DNA from: Terriglobia bacterium
Lineage (GTDB): Bacteria > Acidobacteriota > Terriglobia > UBA7540
DNA length: 5,213 nucleotides
Assembly (NCBI GenBank): GCA_020072905.1
Contig: JAIQGB010000370.1
Coordinates: 1 to 5,213 of the forward strand
Direction: 5' to 3'
How positions within the stretch are numbered: position 1 is the first letter of the stretch; every line of letters begins with the position of its first letter. Below are positions 1 through 4,970 of this stretch, piece after piece. Under the pieces are notes generated by a model. It was not told the DNA's origin, made no database searches, and worked only from the letters and a program-made list of their open reading frames with translations. A program made the position numbers and the translations under genes.

Positions 1-949
1 AATCATTGGGGGGCGTGACGAGGTTAAGAAACAGTCCGGGCACCTGAATGCGCAAGCGTTCGCAGGCGGCCACGAGATCTCGCGTTTCCTCCCAGGCCAT
101 ATCCGTTGGAATGCTCACCGCATAGAGAGCGGCCCTGGCCGGATTCGTCAACAGTCCTCTCAGTCTCTTGAGGTTCTTCGACATCGTCACGAGTTCCTGA
201 GAGAACTTGGTCAGTCGAAAGATCTGCCGGTATTTCAAGAAGAGGTCGAAGAAAGCTTTTAGCCACTGGTCAATGATTTCGGGCAGCTCGAGCAGGCGAA
301 TCAGGTGACCCGTGGCGGCGGAGTCGAGAACCAGAACGTCGTAGCGGTCCGAGGCGAGCAGCGCCATGACGCGGGTCAGGGCCATCACCTCGTCCAGGCC
401 GGGCGGGGAGAGATCCAGAATCCTCTCGAGAACCTCCCGGTCGAAGGTCAGATCAAACTTGCCCGACACCGATTCCAGGAACCTCCCAATGTCCCCCGCG
501 TATTGACTTTTCAAAGCCTCGAATTCCGCCTGCGAATCGATCTCCATGGCTGCGAGGCCGGAAGCCACAACCCTCGGCCGGGAATCGATCGGCACCTCGA
601 GACACTCGGACAACGAGTGAGCAGGCCCTGTCGAGAACAGAAGGACGTTCTTCTCTGACGTGTTCTGCGCGAGTTGCAACGCCGTGGCACAGGCCAGCGT
701 TGTCTTTCCCACGCCGCCCTTGCCCGCAAAAATCAGAAGGGTTGCCTCGGGCGGAGGTCTCTGGACGGCCGCCTCCACACTCAGCGCCTGGACCGCTGAC
801 GGTTCGCGTGCCGTGGGAGGGGCCTGGGTGATGGGAACCATGCCGTCCCAGAACGACTCGAGAGCTTCCCGCCCACGGACCTCCTGGGCGTAAAGCGGGA
901 CAATCCAAGAGAAGATTCCGCAGTTCACGGATCTGGCGGAGGCGTTCAT
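1..949 (-). CDS. Second half of a tandem ArsA/Get3-type ATPase, in a shifted frame and cut off at the left edge
   Basis: This frame is open from an ATG at 949-947 to the window edge with no stop, so the 3' end is missing. Homologous sequence begins at about 901 with VPLYAQEVRGREAL, which matches the end of an ArsA/Get3 domain and completes the domain encoded upstream in another frame. A proline-rich linker follows, then a second ATPase domain: deviant Walker A AGKGGVGKTT (about 698-727), STGPAHS (about 614-634), the LDLSPPGLDEVMA segment, and DSAATGHLIRLLELPE. The last visible residues, LFLNLVTPPND, correspond to the family's strand before the CxxC region. Two motifs are degenerate. Switch I is STGPAHS where the family has STDPAHS, so the catalytic-type Asp is Gly. 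Switch II is DSAATGHL instead of DTAP(S/T)GHT. The ATG at 949 has no good Shine-Dalgarno, so I read this as the rest of the upstream gene. Independent re-initiation is possible but less likely. Confidence 0.8.
   Translation of the reverse strand, partial: MNASARSVNCGIFSWIVPLYAQEVRGREALESFWDGMVPITQAPPTAREPSAVQALSVEAAVQRPPPEATLLIFAGKGGVGKTTLACATALQLAQNTSEKNVLLFSTGPAHSLSECLEVPIDSRPRVVASGLAAMEIDSQAEFEALKSQYAGDIGRFLESVSGKFDLTFDREVLERILDLSPPGLDEVMALTRVMALLASDRYDVLVLDSAATGHLIRLLELPEIIDQWLKAFFDLFLKYRQIFRLTKFSQELVTMSKNLKRLRGLLTNPARAALYAVSIPTDMAWEETRDLVAACERLRIQVPGLFLNLVTPPND
902..903 (-). other. Apparent one-base frameshift inside the tandem ATPase gene
   Basis: Coding-strand sequence GGATTGTCCCGC. 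Upstream, the frame ending in GAT encodes LLLD. Downstream, the frame reading GTC CCG CTT TAC encodes VPLY. One T in between is surplus. The break falls inside a domain that is conserved on both sides, between the CxxC helix and the strand following it, so it is not a natural gene boundary. It could be an assembly or sequencing error, a real inactivating mutation, or, less likely, programmed +1 frameshifting; no obvious slippery sequence is visible. Confidence 0.75.
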
Positions 950-1736
950 CCCCACAGACCGCGCAGGGATTATCGGGATAGAGCCGGTTGATCACGATAT
1001 CGTTCATGGGCAGCCCGAGACGGTCCGCTTCCTTCACGATCGCGACGGTCTCGCGGATACTCATCGCTTCGGCAAGCATCACTGGAACAAAGCGGCAACG
1101 AGCCGAATCTCGAAGCAGCTCTTCCATCCGTTTCACCGAAGCCGCCAGGTCCTCGAGGAAGGTATCGAGCTCATCGCGATAACTGGAGCGGGTGAAGGCC
1201 CACTTCATGTAGCGGTGCTTGGCCAGCAGCGTTTCCAACATGGCGAGCCATTTGCGGAGGAATTCCGGCATGGCGAGCAAACGGAGTGTGTGACCGCTGG
1301 GGGCGGTGTCTACGACAATCCCATCGTAGCTGCGCTTCTCCACCCACGCGGAGATCTCCAGAAAGGCCATGAGCTCATCCAGGCCCGGCAAGGAGAGGTC
1401 CAGGAAGCGGCTGATCTCCTCGTCATCGAGAAAGGTTCCGCGCGAGGCGATTTCCCGGAGTTTCGCGTTGTGGGCCGTCTTGAAGGTGTTGAGATACTCC
1501 CGGGCATCCAGTTCCAGTACCTTCAAGTTGTCGGAGGGACGGCAGCCGGCCAGGCTATCCGCGAGAGAGTGGGCGGGATCGGTGGAAACAAGAAGAAAAG
1601 ATGATGCGGGTGAGCGTCGGGCCAATCGCAGCGCCGCGGCGCTGGCGCAGGTCGTCTTTCCGACCCCGCCTTTCCCGCCGAAGATAAGCAGTTGCAGGCC
1701 TCGGGATTCCAAAAACGATGGAGCGGCCACGTTCAT
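903..1736 (-). CDS. ArsA/Get3-type ATPase, first half (frameshifted fusion gene)
   Basis: This is the N-terminal ATPase domain of a two-domain ArsA-like protein. Visible motifs are the deviant Walker A GGKGGVGKTT (residues 20-29, with signature Lys22), switch I STDPAHS (51-57), the helical-subdomain segment LDLSLPGLDELMAFLE (about 112-127), switch II DTAPSGHT (143-150), INRLYP (249-254), and a CxxC pair NPCAVCGDE (Cys258, Cys261) as in zinc-binding Get3/ArsA proteins. Homology stops at residue 278 (codon 905-903). The same reading frame continues as Gly/Arg/Pro-rich nonsense to a stop at 453, while the proper continuation VPLYAQEVRG lies one base further on. Dropping one T of the pair at 902-903 joins the halves into LLLDVPLYAQEVRG. 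With that repair the protein has at least 578 residues, the size range of fused tandem ArsA proteins. It starts 24 bases after gvpG, with a weak ribosome site, probably in the same operon. Family members bind arsenite-pump subunits or hydrophobic tail-anchored clients; the role here is inferred. Confidence 0.85.
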
Positions 1737-1760
1737 TGCGCATCCGGTGCGCCCCTCAGG

Positions 1761-2057
1761 TCAGGCGGCCCTTCTCTGTGCGCTTTCCTCCGGCGATCCC
1801 TCTCCGCCCTCCGCCGCTTCGATGCGCCTGCCACGCTGCTGCGCTCTTTCCAGCCGATCGAGCAGGACCTTTTCCTCCGCGGCGAACTCCTCCTCCGAGA
1901 TCCGGCCGGTTTCCAGCCGCATGTAAAGATCGCTCAGCTCCGCAGTGATGGACTCGGCTTCGGTGGCAAGCTCCTCCTGGGCGGCGTTGTGAATCTCCCG
2001 GAAGACCCAGAGCACGCTGCGGATCGGAAACATCAAGAGGTCATCCACAAGCACCAT
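1761..2057 (-). CDS. gvpG: Gas vesicle protein GvpG
   Basis: A 98-residue protein with the GvpG layout. It has a short hydrophobic N-terminus MVLVDDLLMFPIRSVLWVF (1-19), then a long charged helix (about 20-75) containing LSDLYMRLETGRISEEEF, the family's typical 'Leu..Leu-x-x-Gly-x-Ile-x-x-Glu-Glu-Phe' turn, and EEKVLLDRLE, followed by a low-complexity acidic/Ala tail. GvpG is a small accessory factor needed for gas vesicle assembly in systems studied and is usually encoded beside gvpF/L, as here. The frame is open upstream to 2189, but that part is Ser/Thr/Arg-rich sequence antiparallel to no known motif and lies inside gvpF/L. The ATG at 2057 is preceded by GGGAGA five bases upstream and gives the conserved N-terminus, so I chose it. 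The gap from gvpF/L is 22 bases. Confidence 0.93.
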   Translation of the reverse strand: MVLVDDLLMFPIRSVLWVFREIHNAAQEELATEAESITAELSDLYMRLETGRISEEEFAAEEKVLLDRLERAQQRGRRIEAAEGGEGSPEESAQRRAA

Positions 2058-2079
2058 GGCATTCTCCCGGTTGCCCGGC

Positions 2080-2883
2080 CTAGAGCTCGAGGTCAATCTC
2101 GACAAAGCTGTGGGGCGCCCACGGCCCGTTGTAGTCGAAGGCGAAGTTGTTATCAAACTGCTGCGCAGCCTCGAAAACGCCGCTTTCAAACCGCGACATC
2201 GCCGCCCGCTCGACGAGACAGGCCAGATTCATGACCTCGCGTTCATTGCGGCATTTGTTCCGCTCAATCTCCGTGCACCGAGGTGTCAGAATCCCTTCCA
2301 CTTTGTCGATATAGGCCTCCCGGTCCTCATTGAGAACGTGGTCGAACATCCTCCCGACTTCGATCTTCTGCTCCTGCGTGGCCTCGCCGTGGCCCCCCAG
2401 GAATCGGTCCCGGACAAGTCGAAGCTCCGGATGGGTGTTCACGAAATACTCGAAGATGTTGGGCACGTCCCAAGTGACACGCAAACCCATTTCAACCCGG
2501 CCCGCGACACGACGGAGTTGCTGGAGCAGCGCCTGCTGGTTGCGAGAAAGCATCTTGCGAACGGCCTCCGGGCTGTCCGCGAGAATCCCGAAGGACATGG
2601 GCAGTGGCGTGGTCTCCGCCATGAGCTTCTTGAGGACTGTCTGATGAGCCGCGAGACGGGAGCGCTCGGGGCGGATCACCCCGCCGGGCGAGTCGCTGAC
2701 GACGGCCGCCACTCGCCCCACAGGGATCGAGTACACCTTACGACCGTCGATGCCGAAGTCACCGTACGTGCAACTCTGGACGTCACTTATGATGGCATAA
2801 AAGTACGTCCTCCCCTTGGCCGCCGGTTGACGCGGTACTTGTTTCCCAGCCACTTTCGGAGTCGATGTTTGGCCCACACTCAC
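2080..2883 (-). CDS. gvpF: Gas vesicle protein of the GvpF/GvpL family
   Basis: A 267-residue protein of the GvpL/GvpF family, whose members are accessory assembly proteins that contact GvpA and other Gvps early in vesicle formation. Seen here: a 24-residue basic leader, then TYFYAIIS (26-33), the segment TPLPMSFGIL (92-101), VEMGLRVTWD (130-139), NLACLVER (219-226), and the highly typical C-terminal end YNGPWAPHSFVEIDLEL (251-267). The length is normal for the family. It starts with GTG at 2883-2881. This overlaps the stop of the preceding gene in a GTGA arrangement, with GAGG seven bases upstream, which points to translational coupling. gvpG follows after 22 bases. I cannot decide between the names gvpF and gvpL from sequence alone; clusters often carry several paralogues. 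Confidence 0.93.
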   Translation of the reverse strand: MSVGQTSTPKVAGKQVPRQPAAKGRTYFYAIISDVQSCTYGDFGIDGRKVYSIPVGRVAAVVSDSPGGVIRPERSRLAAHQTVLKKLMAETTPLPMSFGILADSPEAVRKMLSRNQQALLQQLRRVAGRVEMGLRVTWDVPNIFEYFVNTHPELRLVRDRFLGGHGEATQEQKIEVGRMFDHVLNEDREAYIDKVEGILTPRCTEIERNKCRNEREVMNLACLVERAAMSRFESGVFEAAQQFDNNFAFDYNGPWAPHSFVEIDLEL

Positions 2884-3137
2884 TGATTTTCCTCTTCCGG
2901 GCAGCGGCGGGAGTACTCAAGGATGATCTCCACCAGCATCGCAGCACGGAACATGGCGTTTTCGGGCTCGGTGGTCAGGACCTGCGTGGCAATTTCCTCC
3001 GCGCTGCGATCTGCAATGTGGAGTTCGACGATCCGGGTGAGCAAGGTCTGGCAGGCTTGAGCGTGGTTGCGGTCCACGAACTCGGGCTCTTGTCGATCCC
3101 CGCGGGCAATTCTTACTCCAAGATGTTCGCCGCCCAA
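2880..3137 (-). CDS. Small helical protein of unknown function, TTG start
   Basis: An 85-residue product I do not recognise. Residues 20-80 look almost wholly helical: HAQACQTLLTRIVELHIAD, then SAEEIATQVLTTEPENA and FRAAMLVEIILEY, ending in an acidic EEENQ. There is no signal peptide or transmembrane segment. In this frame an in-frame TAA lies about 70 bases upstream and there is no ATG or GTG between it and the coding part. The best start is TTG at 3137, supported by AAAGGAG (3148-3154) and GAGG (3143-3146). The stop overlaps the GTG start of gvpF/L by 4 bases, so its product is probably made in step with GvpF/L. Its position between the zinc-ribbon gene and gvpF/L makes it a candidate gas vesicle accessory factor, by context only. 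The start choice is the weakest point. Confidence 0.65.
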   Translation of the reverse strand: MGGEHLGVRIARGDRQEPEFVDRNHAQACQTLLTRIVELHIADRSAEEIATQVLTTEPENAMFRAAMLVEIILEYSRRCPEEENQ

Positions 3138-3142
3138 GGCCC

Positions 3143-3154
3143 CCTCGCTCCTTT
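3143..3154 (-). promoter_or_regulatory. Ribosome binding site supporting a TTG start
   Basis: Coding-strand AAAGGAGCGAGG sits just upstream of TTG at 3137, with GAGG five bases and AAAGGAG ten bases from the start codon. It decides in favour of the TTG start for the 85-residue gene, since no ATG or GTG is available in that frame. Confidence 0.55.
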
Positions 3155-3239
3155 CACGAAGTCGCGCTCCGAGGATAGATATCGTCTGTTTCCTCGCTCT
3201 CCTTTACCCGATGCGGCGAGGCCCCGAGGCCCACGCCCC

Positions 3240-3458
3240 CTAGGCAGCCTCCTTCATCGGGTTGAGAACGCGCTCGAAGACCTCCTCGGCCGAGGGGTGC
3301 TGTGCCGTATTCACTTGCTTGACCGCTTTGACCCTGCCCTGTTCCGTGCGGATCTCAAGGACCGCTCTGCACGCGAAACACTTCACCGGGCCCTCATAGT
3401 CGTCGTAGGCGTCGTCCAGATCCACCTTGTGCCCACAGGCCAGACAGTTGATTCTCAT
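3240..3458 (-). CDS. Small zinc-ribbon protein (two CxxC pairs) in the gas vesicle operon
   Basis: A 72-residue protein. The N-terminal 30 residues hold two knuckles, CLAC (Cys5, Cys8) and CFAC (Cys27, Cys30), separated by an acidic stretch DLDDAYDDYEG, which is the pattern of a rubredoxin-like or zinc-ribbon fold binding one Zn(II) through four cysteines. A short beta segment VLEIRT and a helical tail AEEVFERVLNPMKEAA follow. The start is firm: ATG at 3458 has AAGGAG five bases upstream, and the ATG overlaps the stop of the preceding small ORF (ATGA). I recall similar small CxxC proteins from other proteobacterial-type gas vesicle clusters, but this is memory and not a search. The function is unknown; a structural adaptor or regulatory role is plausible. 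It is too small to be an enzyme. Confidence 0.85.
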   Translation of the reverse strand: MRINCLACGHKVDLDDAYDDYEGPVKCFACRAVLEIRTEQGRVKAVKQVNTAQHPSAEEVFERVLNPMKEAA

Positions 3459-3601
3459 ACCATCTCCTTGCCGTCCTCTTCGCTTTCCAGAATCATTTCT
3501 TCTCGTCCCCCCAACGGTTTCAATGATTCCAGGTGGCGGATCTCCTCAATAACAACGCCACGCCCTCCTGGCCTAGTACCTGATCCGAAGCGCTCCCGCA
3601 C
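3455..3601 (-). CDS. 48-residue acidic ORF overlapping both neighbours
   Basis: An open frame from GTG (3601-3599) to TGA (3457-3455). It overlaps the 3' end of the coiled-coil gene by 29 bases and the zinc-ribbon start by 4 bases (ATGA). The product has a Gly/Arg-rich start (RERFGSGTRPGGRG), a short amphipathic helix VVIEEIRHLESLKPLGG, and an acidic end EEMILESEEDGKEMV. It fills what would otherwise be a 114-base gap in a cluster where every other gap is small, and its ATGA junction with a strong internal Shine-Dalgarno is typical of coupled genes. The GTG has no clear Shine-Dalgarno; an internal ATG at 3496 would leave only 13 residues. I do not recognise a family. The composition looks protein-like, but chance cannot be excluded. 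Confidence 0.5.
   Translation of the reverse strand: MRERFGSGTRPGGRGVVIEEIRHLESLKPLGGREEMILESEEDGKEMV
3464..3469 (-). promoter_or_regulatory. Strong Shine-Dalgarno for the zinc-ribbon gene
   Basis: Coding-strand AAGGAG, five bases before the ATG at 3458. It lies inside the 3' end of the 48-residue ORF, so ribosomes finishing that ORF would stop right at the new start. Confidence 0.75.
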
Positions 3602-3887
3602 TGCGGCGCGCGGTGAGCCTCACTCCGGCCGCGGGCAGTTCAACGCGCCTCCCCTTGTCTCGCTCGGCCAGGCGCTCAGCGAGGGTTGCCTCTTCGGCCT
3701 CGATCGCGGCGAGACGGGCGTCAAGCTCCGCCACCCGCCGGCTGGCGCTGACTCTCTCGGAAGCGCGCCGGGCTTTTTCGATTTCCAGGCAGGCGATCTG
3801 TAGGTGCGCGCGGTGAGGAATACAAACGCGGTCCACTCGACCAGCCAGCGTCCGAATGGTTCTCAAGCCCCGCAACGGTATAGGCAT
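3573..3887 (-). CDS. Small coiled-coil protein downstream of gvpN
   Basis: A 104-residue protein. The N-terminus MPIPLRGLRTIRTLAGRV is basic. A central segment HRAHLQIACLEIEKARRASER leads into a continuous charged helix with Leu/Ala heptads (VAELDARLAAIEAEEATLAERLAE, about 52-75), a probable coiled coil. The C-terminus is Arg-rich and ends ALRIRY. The frame is open far upstream through gvpN (to 4265), but that part is a Ser/Arg/Pro-rich shadow. The ATG at 3887 has AAAGGGG (3895-3901) seven bases upstream, touching the gvpN stop codon, so it is clearly the start. The gap to gvpN is 13 bases. I have an impression of similar short proteins ending in IRY in gas vesicle clusters of other bacteria. 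The function is unknown; a structural or assembly partner is inferred from context. Confidence 0.8.
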   Translation of the reverse strand: MPIPLRGLRTIRTLAGRVDRVCIPHRAHLQIACLEIEKARRASERVSASRRVAELDARLAAIEAEEATLAERLAERDKGRRVELPAAGVRLTARRSAGALRIRY

Positions 3888-3900
3888 CCTTGCACCCCTT

Positions 3901-4902
3901 TCATGCCGCAGCATCCCGGTGGCGATTCTTCCGCCGCTTCGTGTGGTTGCCACAGACCTTCTTGATAACCTCCTCCACCTTTTGCCACATGAGAGACTGG
4001 CCGTCGTGAGTGACCTTTGCCGTGTCCGTCTTGAGAACGTCGCAACAGACCCACCAGAAGGTCGGATCGTCGGTCCGGGCGCGGCTGTGGCGGTGGGCGA
4101 GGATCTTGGCGATGGCGATGCAGGCCCGGATCGTGGGGCGGTGGTTGTTGACCCCGACAGTGCGGAGTTCCCTGATAACATCCACAATCCTTTCCGCATC
4201 GGAGCGGGGAAGCCCTGACTTCGCCTCCGCAATCCGAATTTCCGTCTCGCGATCGTAGTGTCCAAGGTTGATGGTGATTAGCCGATCCATCAGTGCGTCC
4301 TGGGTCTTGTGGACACCCGCGTATTCTTCGGGGTTCGACGTGAGGATGGCCCGGAAGTTCTCGTGGACGCGCACGTAATGCTCGCCGGACCCGCGCAGGG
4401 TAGGCAGATTGAGAATCCTCCCCTCGAGGATGCTGAGGAGCACGTTGTTGGCCTCCGGCCTGGAACGGTTGAACTCATCGTAAATCAGCGTGTATCCGTT
4501 GAGGCAGGCGGTGGTGAGCTGGTGGTCCTCCCAAAGAGTGCTCAAGCTCTCTTCGGTCTTCACCACGGAGTGAATGTAATTGTCGACGAGCTTGTACTTG
4601 CGGTAGCCGGAATCCTTGCCCACCAGGTCCGAGCCTCCGAACTCGTCGTCGCCATGGATCAGGACGACCGGCCGACCGAGCTGCGCGGCAACGTGCAGGG
4701 CAAGGGTCGTCTTCCCGGTTCCTGCCGGGCCGGCGAAATGGACTCCATATCCGACATCCAGATAACTCAATGCCCGGTCCGTCAAAGCCTGAATGTGCGG
4801 GGTCAAGACGAATTCCTCGCTAGGCTCAGGGACAATGCTGGGCCCGTCCGGTTCGCGGATTTCGCAGGCTACTGATACCAACTTCGCATCTTCGCCATTC
4901 AT
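3901..4902 (-). CDS. gvpN: Gas vesicle AAA+ ATPase GvpN
   Basis: A 333-residue MoxR-like AAA+ ATPase matching GvpN, a cytoplasmic factor needed for gas vesicles to grow to full width. Visible motifs are Walker A GPAGTGKTT (58-66), the GvpN-typical GDDEFGGSDLVGK (84-96) and VVKTEE (113-118), Walker B TLIYDEFNRSRPEANN (138-153, with Asp142 and Glu143), the GRILNLP stretch (161-167), sensor-1 region LTSNPEEYAGVHKTQDALMDR (187-207) with an Arg-finger candidate at 207, and NNHRPTIRA (252-260) towards sensor 2. The C-terminus carries a basic tail KRRKNRHR. Length and motif order are normal. The ATG at 4902 is preceded by a purine-rich GGAAGGG about 11 bases upstream. The 68-base spacer to the previous gene shows no promoter or terminator I can support, so co-transcription is likely. 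Confidence 0.96.
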   Translation of the reverse strand: MNGEDAKLVSVACEIREPDGPSIVPEPSEEFVLTPHIQALTDRALSYLDVGYGVHFAGPAGTGKTTLALHVAAQLGRPVVLIHGDDEFGGSDLVGKDSGYRKYKLVDNYIHSVVKTEESLSTLWEDHQLTTACLNGYTLIYDEFNRSRPEANNVLLSILEGRILNLPTLRGSGEHYVRVHENFRAILTSNPEEYAGVHKTQDALMDRLITINLGHYDRETEIRIAEAKSGLPRSDAERIVDVIRELRTVGVNNHRPTIRACIAIAKILAHRHSRARTDDPTFWWVCCDVLKTDTAKVTHDGQSLMWQKVEEVIKKVCGNHTKRRKNRHRDAAA

Positions 4903-4970
4903 GCGCGTCTTTTCCCTTCCCTTGAGCTTTTCGGTCCCGTTGGAGCGCCGCGCGGGCTACGGCGGTGGCC

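Noticed and set aside
453..902. C-terminal extension of the first ATPase reading frame after residue 278
   Set aside because: Homology to ArsA ends abruptly and the sequence turns into Gly/Arg/Pro-rich nonsense, while the adjacent frame carries the true continuation. This stretch is out-of-frame translation.
2058..2189. N-terminal extension of gvpG into gvpF/L
   Set aside because: Ser/Thr/Arg-rich and absent from the GvpG family. The ATG at 2057 gives the conserved N-terminus.
2056..2886. Long plus-strand ORF (276 codons)
   Set aside because: It is exactly antiparallel to gvpF/L, which has clear family motifs. High GC leaves the opposite frame free of stops.
3154..3234. GTG-started 26-codon ORF between the zinc-ribbon and TTG genes
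   Set aside because: Too short, no ribosome site before the GTG, and no protein-like pattern. Only its position is suggestive.
3216..3235. GC-rich inverted repeat GGCC-CCGA-GGCC as a possible terminator
   Set aside because: The stem is only 4 bases and there is no T run on either side. It is likely chance in GC-rich DNA.
2865..3803. Plus-strand ORF of 312 codons spanning several genes
   Set aside because: It runs antisense through four supported minus-strand genes. Composition is Arg/Ser/Pro-rich with no domain, typical of a GC-rich shadow.
3888..4265. N-terminal extension of the coiled-coil gene through gvpN
   Set aside because: Out-of-frame reading of gvpN. The ATG at 3887 has a well-placed ribosome site.
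4309..4875. Plus-strand ORF of 188 codons
   Set aside because: Antisense to the motif-rich part of gvpN, with no ribosome site and no recognisable protein.
4903..4970. Possible promoter before gvpN
   Set aside because: No convincing -35/-10 pair could be seen. The spacer is short and lies within a same-strand run of genes.
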